Assembly (NCBI RefSeq): GCF_900120155.1
Contig: NZ_LT635548.1
Coordinates: forward strand, 62,001-126,000
Origin: Clostridium sp. Marseille-P3244
GTDB taxonomy: Bacteria; Bacillota; Clostridia; Lachnospirales; Lachnospiraceae
Direction of reading: 5' to 3'
DNA: 64,000 nt
Every line of letters starts with the position of its first letter. The stretch's first letter is position 1. This document shows positions 51,856-60,761 of this stretch, one piece after another. The notes below the pieces were generated by a model. That model was not told the origin of the DNA. It searched no databases and saw only the letters and a list, made by a program, of their open reading frames with translations. Position numbers and translations under genes: made by a program.

Positions 51856-53040
51856 TCATTCCCCGACCAGGATCACTTCTGTGTTCTTCAGGGCCGTCTC
51901 CATAAGCCCGTCGATCTTTTCGGCGAGATTCTGTTCCGACTTTTCAATGCGCGCCGGATCCGGTTTCGTTACCGGATGTTTCGCCACAAAGATCGTACAG
52001 CAGTCTTCGTAAGGCTGGATCGAAGTCTCATACGTATTAATCTTCTCTGATATCTCCACAATTTCCTTCTTATCAAATCCTATCAGCGGGCGATAGACCG
52101 GCAGCGTACATACCGCATTGGTGGCTGCCAGGCTCTGCATGGTCTGGCTTGCCACCTGCCCGATGCTCTCACCCGTGATCAGGCCGAGACATCCGTTCTT
52201 TTTTGCGAAATACTCCGCGATCCTCATCATATACCGACGCATAATGATCGTCAGTTCTTCATGAGGACATTTTTCATAAATATAGAGCTGAATATCTGTA
52301 AAATTAACAATATGCAGCCTGACAGGCCCGGCATAGGCGGACACAAGTTTCGCCAGGTCAATGACCTTTTCTTTTGCCCTTTCACTTGTGTACGGCGGGG
52401 CATGAAAATAAACTGCCTCGATCTGTACGCCCCGTTTGGCGATCATATAACCTGCCACCGGGCTGTCGATCCCTCCTGAAAGAAGAAGCATAGCGCTGCC
52501 GTTTGTTCCCACCGGCATTCCTCCCGGTCCGGGAATGATCTCAGAATACAGATAAACTTCCTCCCTGATCTCCACATTCAGACGTACATCCGGGTTATGC
52601 ACATCTACTTTCATCCCGGGATATGCGTCCAGTACCGCCTCACCCAGTTCACAGTTGATCTCCATGGAATTGATCGGATATCGTTTATTGGCCCGTCTTG
52701 CCTCTATTTTAAAAGATTTGTTCCCCTCCGGGTACATTTCGCCGACATAGGCAACTACATCTTTTTTGAGTTCCCCGATCTCTTTGACTTCCCTGCGGAC
52801 CACAGGGCAGATCCCCACAATGCCGAACACCTTCTGAAGTCTTTCGACCGTGTCCTCATAATCGTAGTCTCCCTGACAGTCCACGTAAACTCTCCCATGG
52901 CACTTATGGACGAGGAACTGACCCTCCACATCCCGCAGCGCGAACCGGATCTGACGCACCAGAGCGTCCTCAAACATATAACGGTTTTTCCCTTTTATCC
53001 CGATCTCACCGTATTTGATCAAAAATGAATGGAATGTCAT
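51856..53040 (-). CDS. thiI: tRNA 4-thiouridine synthase ThiI
   Basis: Makes s4U8 in tRNA. N-terminal ferredoxin-like and THUMP domains (about 1-165) and the PP-loop LLLSGGIDSPVAGYM (about 178-192). 394 residues: no C-terminal rhodanese domain, the normal Firmicute form, which takes sulfur directly from a dedicated NifS-type desulfurase encoded next door. ATG 53040 follows AAAGGAG; the ORF start eight codons earlier is less likely. Confidence 0.94.
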   Translation of the reverse strand: MTFHSFLIKYGEIGIKGKNRYMFEDALVRQIRFALRDVEGQFLVHKCHGRVYVDCQGDYDYEDTVERLQKVFGIVGICPVVRREVKEIGELKKDVVAYVGEMYPEGNKSFKIEARRANKRYPINSMEINCELGEAVLDAYPGMKVDVHNPDVRLNVEIREEVYLYSEIIPGPGGMPVGTNGSAMLLLSGGIDSPVAGYMIAKRGVQIEAVYFHAPPYTSERAKEKVIDLAKLVSAYAGPVRLHIVNFTDIQLYIYEKCPHEELTIIMRRYMMRIAEYFAKKNGCLGLITGESIGQVASQTMQSLAATNAVCTLPVYRPLIGFDKKEIVEISEKINTYETSIQPYEDCCTIFVAKHPVTKPDPARIEKSEQNLAEKIDGLMETALKNTEVILVGE

Positions 53041-53120
53041 GATTCTCTCCTTTATCTCTGACATGTCATCTTCGGATCTGCCGTCGACAACTGCCTATGC
53101 CGTCCGGTATGGCCGACGCG

Positions 53121-54275
53121 TCAGCGCCGTGTAAATTTCCGAAGTGCCGGTATACAATTATATAGTGTTTCCAGCGTATAGTCAATTTCTTCTTTCGTGG
53201 TAAACTCAGACATACTGAACCGGACGGTCGCGTCCAGGTATTCCTTCGGGGCCCCGATTCCTTTGAGCACTCCGCTCACTGACGGATGGTTCGAGGAGCA
53301 TGCCGACCCGGAAGAGACATAAATGCCCTTGTCCTCCAGTGCATGAAGGAGTACTTCACTGCGGATCCCCGCAACCCCGACACTGATGATATGGGGAGCG
53401 CTCCCCTCGTCCGTATAGCCATGCACCGTCGTGTCTTCTATCCCGGCGATCCCTTCAAGAAAATAGTCTTTCAGCTCTCTCATAAGCGCTGTCTTTATAT
53501 CCAGATCATGATAGATCATTTCAGAAGCAAGCCCCATTCCCGCAATGCCTGGTACATTTTCTGTTCCGGACCGGATGTTCTTCTGCTGCTCTCCCCCAAA
53601 CACGATGGGCTGGATCTTTACTTTGCTGTCAATATATAAAAATCCGATCCCCTTTGGGCCATGGATCTTATGTCCGCTGGCTGAGAGCAGATCAACTCCC
53701 ATCCGTTTGGGATAGATCCTGTACTTGCCGAACCCCTGCACGGCATCCGTGTGAAACACAATCGACGGTTTATACTGTTTGACGATCTCTGCCGCTTCCC
53801 GGACCGGCTGAACAGTTCCTACTTCGTTGTTCACATACATGACAGACACCAGTATCGTCTCCGGACAGAGTGCTTCTCTGAGCGCGTCCAGCTTGATCTT
53901 TCCTTTTGCGTCCACCGGAAGATATGTCACACGAAAACCCTCTTCTTCCAGATGCCGCATGGTGTTTAAAACAGCCGGATGTTCAATTGAAGAAGTAATC
54001 AGATGATTGCCTCCGCGGCGGTTTGCCCTTGCGCATCCCATCAGCGCCAGGTTGTCACTCTCCGTTCCTCCGGAAGTAAAAAAGATTTCTTTGGCATTTA
54101 CTTTCATGATCCTGGAGATCGCCTCTTTGGCGTCCCGGATATAATGCTCTGCCACTATCCCCTTATGGTGCATGGAAGACGGGTTTCCATAGTCCTGGCA
54201 CATCACTTTATAAACCATTTCCCCCACTTCCGGATAGCACATGGTCGTGGCGGAATTATCCAGATAAACTTCCAT
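53121..54275 (-). CDS. Cysteine desulfurase (NifS/NifZ-like, for ThiI)
   Basis: PLP enzyme, 384 residues, releasing sulfur from cysteine. PLP-lysine in LLSASGHKIHGPKGIGFLY (about 193-211), His in TSSIEHPAV (about 94-102), active cysteine in SSGSACSSNHPSVSG (about 319-333). The pairing with thiI 80 bp downstream matches Bacillus nifZ-thiI, so tRNA thiolation is the likely role. Confidence 0.93.
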   Translation of the reverse strand: MEVYLDNSATTMCYPEVGEMVYKVMCQDYGNPSSMHHKGIVAEHYIRDAKEAISRIMKVNAKEIFFTSGGTESDNLALMGCARANRRGGNHLITSSIEHPAVLNTMRHLEEEGFRVTYLPVDAKGKIKLDALREALCPETILVSVMYVNNEVGTVQPVREAAEIVKQYKPSIVFHTDAVQGFGKYRIYPKRMGVDLLSASGHKIHGPKGIGFLYIDSKVKIQPIVFGGEQQKNIRSGTENVPGIAGMGLASEMIYHDLDIKTALMRELKDYFLEGIAGIEDTTVHGYTDEGSAPHIISVGVAGIRSEVLLHALEDKGIYVSSGSACSSNHPSVSGVLKGIGAPKEYLDATVRFSMSEFTTKEEIDYTLETLYNCIPALRKFTRR

Positions 54276-54359
54276 TTCCTTTTCCTTTACTTTTTCTTAC
54301 TATTAGGTTATGTACAATCATGTTTTTTCGCAACAGCAGTGCCACAGTATTCCCGAATG

Positions 54360-55106
54360 TCACAGGCTTTGACACTCAAGATGATACATGAGAATGGAAA
54401 GAGCCGCAAGACCGGCCGTCTCGGTACGTAAGATCCGCTTTCCCAGTGTCACCGGAACTGCCTTTGCCTCCCGCGCAAGGGCGATCTCACTCTCTTCAAA
54501 TCCGCCTTCCGGCCCGATAAATATTCCCACAGACTGACCCGGCTTTATCCTGTCTATCGTCTTTGCAGTCTCTTGCATCCCTTGTTCCAGCTCGTAGGGG
54601 ATCAGCACAACATCCAGATCTGACGCAGCCTTAAGTGCCTGTTCAAAAGTCATGACCGGACGAACTTCCGGGATAATATCCCGGCCGGACTGTTCCGCTG
54701 CGCTCCTGGCAATCGTCTGCCATCTCTCCTGCTTTTTCTGTGCTTTCTTCTCATCAAGCCTTACAACAGAACGTCTGGCCGCAAAAGGAATCACCGTGTA
54801 CACTCCCAGTTCTACTGCTTTCTGCACGATCCACTCCATCTTATCTCCCTTGGGCAGCCCCTGGAACAAATACAGTCTGGAACTTAGTTCCGCCCCGGCG
54901 ACAAGCTCCCTGAAAATGTCAAGGATCACCCCTCCCTGTTCATAGCGGTTCACGCAGCACAACCATGTTTTTCCCGCTCCGTCACTGATCCGCACATCCT
55001 CTCCGGGTTTCATCCGGAGTACATTTTTCATATGGTTGACATCCGGGCCCTCCATATAAATCCTGTTGTCGTGTATCCACGAGGGCCGGACAAAAAACTG
55101 ACGCAT
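54360..55106 (-). CDS. rsmE: 16S rRNA (uracil1498-N3)-methyltransferase
   Basis: 248-residue SPOUT methyltransferase. N-terminal PUA-like domain (DVNHMKNVLRMKPGEDVRISDG, about 23-44) and the knot motif IGPEGGFEESEIALA (about 195-209), ending LGKRILRTETAGLAALS (about 217-233). Follows prmA as in most Firmicutes. Confidence 0.96.
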   Translation of the reverse strand: MRQFFVRPSWIHDNRIYMEGPDVNHMKNVLRMKPGEDVRISDGAGKTWLCCVNRYEQGGVILDIFRELVAGAELSSRLYLFQGLPKGDKMEWIVQKAVELGVYTVIPFAARRSVVRLDEKKAQKKQERWQTIARSAAEQSGRDIIPEVRPVMTFEQALKAASDLDVVLIPYELEQGMQETAKTIDRIKPGQSVGIFIGPEGGFEESEIALAREAKAVPVTLGKRILRTETAGLAALSILMYHLECQSL

Positions 55107-55125
55107 CCTGTTTACCCCCTGTCCT

Positions 55126-56079
55126 TTAAGGCTTTCTTGCTGTCACGCAGACCCACTCTCCCTGGTACGTCACGTCCAGGATCTCAAGTCCTGCCTTTTT
55201 CACCGCATCGGTCACTGTCTGTTCTTTGTCATCGATAATGCCGCTGGTTATATAGATGCCGCCCTTCTTCAGCTGATGTACGATGACCGGAGTCAGTTCT
55301 ACCAGAACATCGGCAAGGATGTTGGCGGCAACGATGTCATAACACTCATATCCTGCGCGGTCCTGTATTGCTTTATCATCGATCAGATTCCCGATCATCA
55401 CTTCATACTGATCCGCGCGGATCCCGTTCACTCCCATGTTCTCCCGTGTCGCCTCAATGGCACAGGGATCCAGATCCGTCCCCACGCTGTAGGATGCCCC
55501 GAATTTCAGCGCCAGCATACCGAGGATCCCGCTGCCGCATCCTACATCCAGAACTCGCATCCCATTTTCCACATATTTACGCAGCTGTCGGATACACAGC
55601 TGTGTGGTTTCATGCATTCCCGTACCGAAGGCAGTTCCCGGATCGATATGGATCACCAGTTTTCCCTCGTCTTCAGGCTTTACCTGCTCCCAGGACGGGA
55701 TGATCAGGATGTCATCCACATAAAACTGATGGAAATACTGTTTCCAATTGTTTACCCAGTCTACGTCCTCGGTCTCAGACTCTTCGATCACACACTCTCC
55801 CACATCCATATATTCGGACAGTTCTTTCAGTTCACGCCTGACATCTGCCAGTATGGCCTCCCTGTCCTCCTCCGGTTCCAGATAAAAGCTTAAATACGCC
55901 ACTCCGTCATCCGCTTCCATCTCAGGAAGAATATCCACAAACATCTGCTCTTTTTCAGACTGAGTCAGGGGGACCTTATCTTCGATCTCCACCCCCTGTA
56001 TCCCCAGATCCATCAGCATACTGCTGACAATATCCTCTGCTTTTGCGGTAGTTTTTAAACGGTATTTATTCCATTTCAT
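55126..56079 (-). CDS. prmA: Ribosomal protein L11 methyltransferase
   Basis: 317 residues. N-terminal L11-recognition domain, linker, then SAM domain with MRVLDVGCGSGILGMLALKFGA (about 173-194) and the conserved DPGTAFGTGMHETTQLC (about 146-162); NILADVL is the catalytic-loop motif. Overlaps the GH25 gene by 4 bp. Confidence 0.95.
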   Translation of the reverse strand: MKWNKYRLKTTAKAEDIVSSMLMDLGIQGVEIEDKVPLTQSEKEQMFVDILPEMEADDGVAYLSFYLEPEEDREAILADVRRELKELSEYMDVGECVIEESETEDVDWVNNWKQYFHQFYVDDILIIPSWEQVKPEDEGKLVIHIDPGTAFGTGMHETTQLCIRQLRKYVENGMRVLDVGCGSGILGMLALKFGASYSVGTDLDPCAIEATRENMGVNGIRADQYEVMIGNLIDDKAIQDRAGYECYDIVAANILADVLVELTPVIVHQLKKGGIYITSGIIDDKEQTVTDAVKKAGLEILDVTYQGEWVCVTARKP

Positions 56080-57047
56080 TTTTCTTCTCCCTCCTGCCGG
56101 TTCCCGTTTTCTTTTTCAAACCATAAATTCAGGTCCACATTCCCGCTGATCCCCGGCACCTCTCCGGACTCACTGTACTGCCAGATCTTATAATCATAGG
56201 GGCACTGAGGGATCTGGGCATAATCCGCATACCAGAAATCATACTCCGACAGCTGCTCCATATCAAGAGTAAACGCCATCCACTTCATATTGGAATAAAT
56301 CATACTGTCATATCCGGCATGCTCCACAGCATCGCAGAATACCCTGCAGTAATCGGTAAATTCCTGTCTTGTATTCTGGTCTGTGCGGGCAGTGTCCCAC
56401 TTGATCTCCTCAGTGTCGTAGACAACCGGGCCGTCTATCTCATAGGGCTTTAAATGCTTTAACACAAACTCAGCCTCTTCCAGTGCTTCCGCCTCGCTGA
56501 CCGCCTGAGAGAAAAAGTAGACCCCTACATCCAGCCCCGCCTCCAGAGCGCCCTTTATATTCTTCTCGAACATCGCGTCCATGACCAGATCCCCGCTCTC
56601 TCCATAGGCACGGTATCCTAGCCGGATGATCGCGAATTCCACTCCGCTTTCCCTGACCTGTTCCCAGTCGATCTCTTCTCCCTGGAATTCTGATACATCT
56701 ATGCCCCTGCGGGCCGTCACGCCTTCTCTTTCATCATTGTAACTTTTATATCCCGTCGCCTGATCTGTCTTCAGACAGGAAAAATCATAACTGCATTGCG
56801 GGACATCCTCCAGCAACAAAGCCTCGTAACTTCTGCCTTCCACGTCCTGAAATGTATAAAATTCTCCGTCTTTCGTCTTGTGAATGCCGCCTTTATTCTC
56901 TTCTGCCGCCGTATTTTCTTCAAATAAAGATCCTCCGGCACTGTCCTCCCCGATCCGGGCCCCCGTCTCTTCCGCCGGTCCCGTACAGGCTGTAAGAGAA
57001 AGGATTATCCACATGATCAGGCAAATTTTTTTACAATCTCCTCTCAT
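56076..57047 (-). CDS. GH25 family lysozyme-like lipoprotein
   Basis: 323 residues. Signal peptide with lipobox LTAC (Cys near residue 21), acidic linker, a small domain (KDGEFYTFQDVEGRSYEALLLE), then GH25: RGIDVSEFQGEEIDW (about 114-128) with the first catalytic Asp, and PVVYDTEEI (about 203-211) with the Asp-x-Glu pair; SQAVSEAEALEEA. It could cut muropeptide glycan outside the cell, perhaps during wall remodelling. Start ATG 57047 with GGGAG upstream; the ORF extends into the MOSC gene. Confidence 0.88.
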   Translation of the reverse strand: MRGDCKKICLIMWIILSLTACTGPAEETGARIGEDSAGGSLFEENTAAEENKGGIHKTKDGEFYTFQDVEGRSYEALLLEDVPQCSYDFSCLKTDQATGYKSYNDEREGVTARRGIDVSEFQGEEIDWEQVRESGVEFAIIRLGYRAYGESGDLVMDAMFEKNIKGALEAGLDVGVYFFSQAVSEAEALEEAEFVLKHLKPYEIDGPVVYDTEEIKWDTARTDQNTRQEFTDYCRVFCDAVEHAGYDSMIYSNMKWMAFTLDMEQLSEYDFWYADYAQIPQCPYDYKIWQYSESGEVPGISGNVDLNLWFEKENGNRQEGEEK

Positions 57048-57051
57048 CCTC

Positions 57052-57525
57052 TTACTCCCGTTCCTGCTCTCCTGCAACCACCTTTTCTGTCTCAACATCT
57101 GTCCGGATTTCGTCTCCCATCCGGATCTCTCCGCCCCGGATCACTCTCGCAAATACACCTTCCCGCGGCATGATGCAGTCCCCCATCTTCTGAAAGATCC
57201 TGCATCCGTGATGACACTCTTTTCCGATCTGTGTTATTTCCAGGATCACATTTTTGCAATACAGCCGTGTCCCCACCGGAAAGCTCCGGAAATCAAGCCC
57301 TTCTACTACCAGATTTTCCCCGAAAGCTCCATCCTCCACTTCCGCGCCCTTCTCCCGGAATTCACGGATCTTATCAAGGGACAGAAGGCTGACCTGGCGA
57401 TGCCACTTTCCCGCGTGGGCATCCCCCTGTATCCCGTAATCTTCCAGAAAGACTCCTCTTCCGATATTCTTTTTCGGCGTCCCCTTTTCAGGGCTGGTAC
57501 AAACTGCCGTAACTTTTCCTGTCAT
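57052..57525 (-). CDS. MOSC domain protein
   Basis: 157 residues. MOSC domains transfer sulfur to, or bind, the molybdenum cofactor. Features: EDYGIQGDAHAGKWHRQVSLL (about 28-48), GAFGENLVVEGLDF (about 67-80) and the conserved Cys region GKECHHGCRIF (about 106-116). Placed just after moaA, so a role in Moco biosynthesis or maturation is likely. Confidence 0.92.
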   Translation of the reverse strand: MTGKVTAVCTSPEKGTPKKNIGRGVFLEDYGIQGDAHAGKWHRQVSLLSLDKIREFREKGAEVEDGAFGENLVVEGLDFRSFPVGTRLYCKNVILEITQIGKECHHGCRIFQKMGDCIMPREGVFARVIRGGEIRMGDEIRTDVETEKVVAGEQERE

Positions 57526-57531
57526 CTGTTC

Positions 57532-58527
57532 CTAGCCTCCGATCCGTGACATTTCTTTGGTCTCCAGATTTTCCTGTTCTTCCTGAGAGCTCTTGGTGAA
57601 TTGGTGGCACGCCGGCTTCCCGTATACAGCATTCTTCATCGCTTTTTGGATCAGGGCATCATTGGCTCCGCTCCGAAGCAGAAGTCTTAAGTCGGTGCCC
57701 TCTCCATACTGAAGACATGGCTTTAAAAATCCTTCAGACGTCAGACGGATCCGGTTGCACCTGCAACAGAACGGATGGGTAATGGCGCTGATAAAGCCGA
57801 TTTTCCCCCGGAATCCCGGGAAAGTTACATAAACCGCAGGTCCATTACCGGGATTTTCTTCACAGCTTTTGGGCTCCCCAAACGTTTCTTTTAGCAGAGA
57901 CAGCACTTTTGTCCCGCTTTTCCCGGTAAACGCCTTTCCCGGTCCCATCGGCATCAGCTCGATAAACCGTACGTCTGATCTGCCGTCCTTTGCCAGCCGG
58001 GCAATGCGGATATAATCCTCTTCCTCTGCTCCTTCCAGAGGGACACAATTCACTTTCACTTTCAGCCCGGGAATTTCACAGGCAGCCTTAAGTCCTTCCA
58101 CCGCCTCTCTTACATCTCCCAGCCTTGTCACCTTCCGGTACTTTTCCGGATCCAACGTGTCAATACTGATATTCACTGCGTCCAGTCCGCTAATGACCAG
58201 ATCCCTGATCTGCTGTTTTAAAAGCGTACCATTGGTTGTCAGAGTCACCTGCTCAATCCCCGGTATCTCCTTTAACATCCGTACAAGTTCCGGAAGCCCC
58301 CGCCTTACAAGAGGTTCTCCTCCGGTCAGTTTCAGTTTTCGGATACCCAATTCTGCTCCGATCCGGCATAGTCGGGTAATCTCATCATATGTAAGAATGT
58401 CCTGATGAGAAACAGCCGGAACTCCCTGGGCAGGCATGCAGTAAATACAGCGCAGATTACATCGGTCCGTCACTGACACTCTCATGTAATCGATGGTTCT
58501 TCCGAACTGATCCTTCATTGTCCACAT
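57532..58527 (-). CDS. moaA: GTP 3',8-cyclase MoaA
   Basis: First step of molybdopterin synthesis. N-terminal radical SAM cluster CNLRCIYCMPAQG (about 23-35), C-terminal Fe-S motif CCRCNRIRLTSEGFLKPCL (about 256-274) that holds GTP, and the essential Gly-Gly end (RIGG). 331 residues, including a slightly long tail. Overlaps mogA by 13 bp. Confidence 0.96.
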   Translation of the reverse strand: MWTMKDQFGRTIDYMRVSVTDRCNLRCIYCMPAQGVPAVSHQDILTYDEITRLCRIGAELGIRKLKLTGGEPLVRRGLPELVRMLKEIPGIEQVTLTTNGTLLKQQIRDLVISGLDAVNISIDTLDPEKYRKVTRLGDVREAVEGLKAACEIPGLKVKVNCVPLEGAEEEDYIRIARLAKDGRSDVRFIELMPMGPGKAFTGKSGTKVLSLLKETFGEPKSCEENPGNGPAVYVTFPGFRGKIGFISAITHPFCCRCNRIRLTSEGFLKPCLQYGEGTDLRLLLRSGANDALIQKAMKNAVYGKPACHQFTKSSQEEQENLETKEMSRIGG

Positions 58528-59015
58528 TCTCCTGTTCTTCCGGTCAGTATGGCCAGGCCATGCCCCAGTGACGGAAGCACCGCTTCCAGGTTTTCCCTCA
58601 CCGCTTTCGGGCTTCCCGGAAGATTAATGATCAAAGTTCTTCCACGGATAACAGAAACCCCTCTGCTGAGCATAGCTCTCGGAGTTATCTTAAGAGACGC
58701 CAGGCGCATTGCCTCCGCAATACCGGGTACATTCCTGTCCGCCACTTCTGCGGTAGCTTCCGGAGTACAGTCCCGCGGCCCAAGTCCCGTGCCTCCCGTG
58801 GTGAAAATAATATCAAATCTATTTTCATCACATAATTTACAAAGATTCTTTTTTATTTCCTCTTTGTCATCCGGAAGAAGAAGGATTTTCTCCACCTCAA
58901 ATCCCTCTTCTCTCAGCATCTCGCACACAAGGGGCCCGCTTTTGTCTTCTCTTTCACCTGCGTACCCCTTGTCACTTAGAGTCATCACTGCCGCCTTCCA
59001 TCTGTACTGTTCCAT
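58515..59015 (-). CDS. MogA/MoaB family molybdopterin adenylyltransferase
   Basis: 166 residues. Activates molybdopterin with AMP before metal insertion. Motif FTTGGTGLGPRDCTPEATAEV (about 78-98) and AMLSRGVSVIRGRTLIINLPGSPKAV (about 124-149) are the MPT-binding regions. ATG 59015 follows AAAGG; the ORF extends back over the end of moaC and is trimmed. Confidence 0.93.
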   Translation of the reverse strand: MEQYRWKAAVMTLSDKGYAGEREDKSGPLVCEMLREEGFEVEKILLLPDDKEEIKKNLCKLCDENRFDIIFTTGGTGLGPRDCTPEATAEVADRNVPGIAEAMRLASLKITPRAMLSRGVSVIRGRTLIINLPGSPKAVRENLEAVLPSLGHGLAILTGRTGECGQ

Positions 59016-59034
59016 CTGTCCGCCTTTCTCTCTG

Positions 59035-59574
59035 TCAGAGTATATCCAGCTCTCTGCGCGCGCTTTCTCCACTTTTTCTGTCACGGTCTCTTCCGGAATG
59101 TGGGCCATTGCAGATATTACCGCTCTTCCCGCCTGTTTTCTTTACCAGGAAGATCTCCCCGATCTCCATTGTCTTATCCATGGCCTTGCACATATCATAG
59201 ACAGTAAGGAGAGCTACGCTCACACCGGTCAGCGCTTCCATCTCCACACCGGTCCTGCCTGTCACTTTCACAGTACAGGAACAGCAGATCGCAAGCTCCT
59301 CTTCATCCATATCGAAATCGATCCTGCAGTTTGTGATGGGAAGGATATGGCACATGGGGATCAGGTCCGACGTCCGCTTCGCTCCCATAATTCCGGCTGT
59401 TGCCGCTACTGAGAGCACATCCCCTTTCTCTGCCGTCCCGTTTTTGACCGCCCGGAACACTTCTTCATTCACGACAATCTTTCCTGCGGCAGTCGCTTCC
59501 CGGACAGTGCTGCTTTTTTCAGTGACATCTACCATCACTGCCCGTCCTCTGTCATCAAAATGCGTAAATCCCAT
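59035..59574 (-). CDS. moaC: Cyclic pyranopterin monophosphate synthase MoaC
   Basis: Works with MoaA to build cPMP. Family motifs: GKIVVNEEVF, GDVLSVAATAGIMGAKRTSDLIPMCH (about 54-79, active-site Lys/His) and KVTGRTGVEMEALTGVS (about 106-122), then YDMCKAMDK. 179 residues, about 20 longer than usual: a charged tail (RDRDRKSGESARRELDIL) follows the normal end. ATG 59574 chosen on the basis of AGGA 8 nt upstream; the ORF's GTG is five codons earlier. Confidence 0.93.
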   Translation of the reverse strand: MGFTHFDDRGRAVMVDVTEKSSTVREATAAGKIVVNEEVFRAVKNGTAEKGDVLSVAATAGIMGAKRTSDLIPMCHILPITNCRIDFDMDEEELAICCSCTVKVTGRTGVEMEALTGVSVALLTVYDMCKAMDKTMEIGEIFLVKKTGGKSGNICNGPHSGRDRDRKSGESARRELDIL

Positions 59575-59634
59575 TTCATCATTCCTCACTTGGCTTCTAT
59601 GAAAATTCTCAACTAAAATACGCAGTATTTCAGA

Positions 59635-60732
59635 TCATTCTCCCAAAAAATATCTTCCGTATGCGTCGGCAGCCTTGAGAGCCGCGCAGACCGTTTCCGG
59701 AGTCACTTCAAAAGGCATGTTGTGGAGAGTGTCGCTCTTGGCACAGGCTGTCTGTGCTACTGCCATCAGTTTCTCTTCTGTCACTTCTGTGATGCCAAGT
59801 TCCTTCAGCGTAACCGGAAGTCCCAGTTCAATACACCAGTCAATAATATCTTCCAGTTCTTCTGCCGGAATATTTTCAAGAACCAGCTGTGTAATCGTTC
59901 CAAATGCCACCTTTTCTCCGTGATACATATGATGACAGTCTTCCAGCACAGTCAGACCATTGTGAATGGCGTGGGCTCCCGCCAGCCCGCCGCTCTCAAA
60001 TCCGATCCCGCTGAGCAGAGTGTTCGCCTCGATGATCTTCTCCACAGCCGGGGTGCAGGCTCCCGCTTCCAAAGCCAGTTTTGCTTTTACTCCTTCTTCC
60101 ATCAGTGTGTCAAAACAGAGTTTCGCCAGCGCCATCGCCGCGGAAGTCACATTTCCGCCGGCGCAGGCCGCCGCCCCGCTGGCCTGGCATGCTCTGGCCT
60201 CAAAATAAGTTGCCAGCGCGTCACCCATTCCGGAAATCGTCAGACGTACCGGGGATTTTGAGATTACCTCTGTATCCATCAGCACCATATTCGGATTCGC
60301 CGGAAGGAACAGATACTCCTCGAATACTCCTTCATCGGAATAGATAACGGAAAGCGCGCTGCAGGGCGCGTCTGTGGATGCGATTGTTGGACATACAAGC
60401 ACCGGGACCGATCTATAATATGCCACTGCCTTCGCGGTATCCAGAATCTTTCCTCCACCAATACCGATAATCATATCACAGCCTTCTTTTTCAGCCGCTT
60501 GCCTCAGACGACTGATCTCATGTTTGCTGCATTCTCCGTTAAAATATTCAAAAAAGATTTCCACGTCTTTTCCCTGAAATCCTTTTTCTACCGTACTGCC
60601 ACATCTTTTATAGCCTGACTCTGTAATTAGGATCAGCGCTTTTTTTCCGTATTTTGAAGCATAATCCCCAAGCTTTCCAAGTTCTCCCGCTCCCTGTACA
60701 TATTTGGACGGGCTGATCAAAATGTTTGCCAT
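59635..60732 (-). CDS. gldA: Glycerol dehydrogenase
   Basis: NAD-dependent iron-type alcohol dehydrogenase fold, 365 residues, zinc-dependent. NAD-site IGIGGGKILDTAKAVAYY (about 91-108), ASTDAPCSALSVIY (about 118-131), and His ligands in GLAGAHAIHNGLT (about 249-261). Converts glycerol and dihydroxyacetone. The Moco genes lie downstream, with no obvious functional link. Confidence 0.93.
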   Translation of the reverse strand: MANILISPSKYVQGAGELGKLGDYASKYGKKALILITESGYKRCGSTVEKGFQGKDVEIFFEYFNGECSKHEISRLRQAAEKEGCDMIIGIGGGKILDTAKAVAYYRSVPVLVCPTIASTDAPCSALSVIYSDEGVFEEYLFLPANPNMVLMDTEVISKSPVRLTISGMGDALATYFEARACQASGAAACAGGNVTSAAMALAKLCFDTLMEEGVKAKLALEAGACTPAVEKIIEANTLLSGIGFESGGLAGAHAIHNGLTVLEDCHHMYHGEKVAFGTITQLVLENIPAEELEDIIDWCIELGLPVTLKELGITEVTEEKLMAVAQTACAKSDTLHNMPFEVTPETVCAALKAADAYGRYFLGE

Positions 60733-60761
60733 ACCAATACCTCCTGTATCATTCTGTTTTT

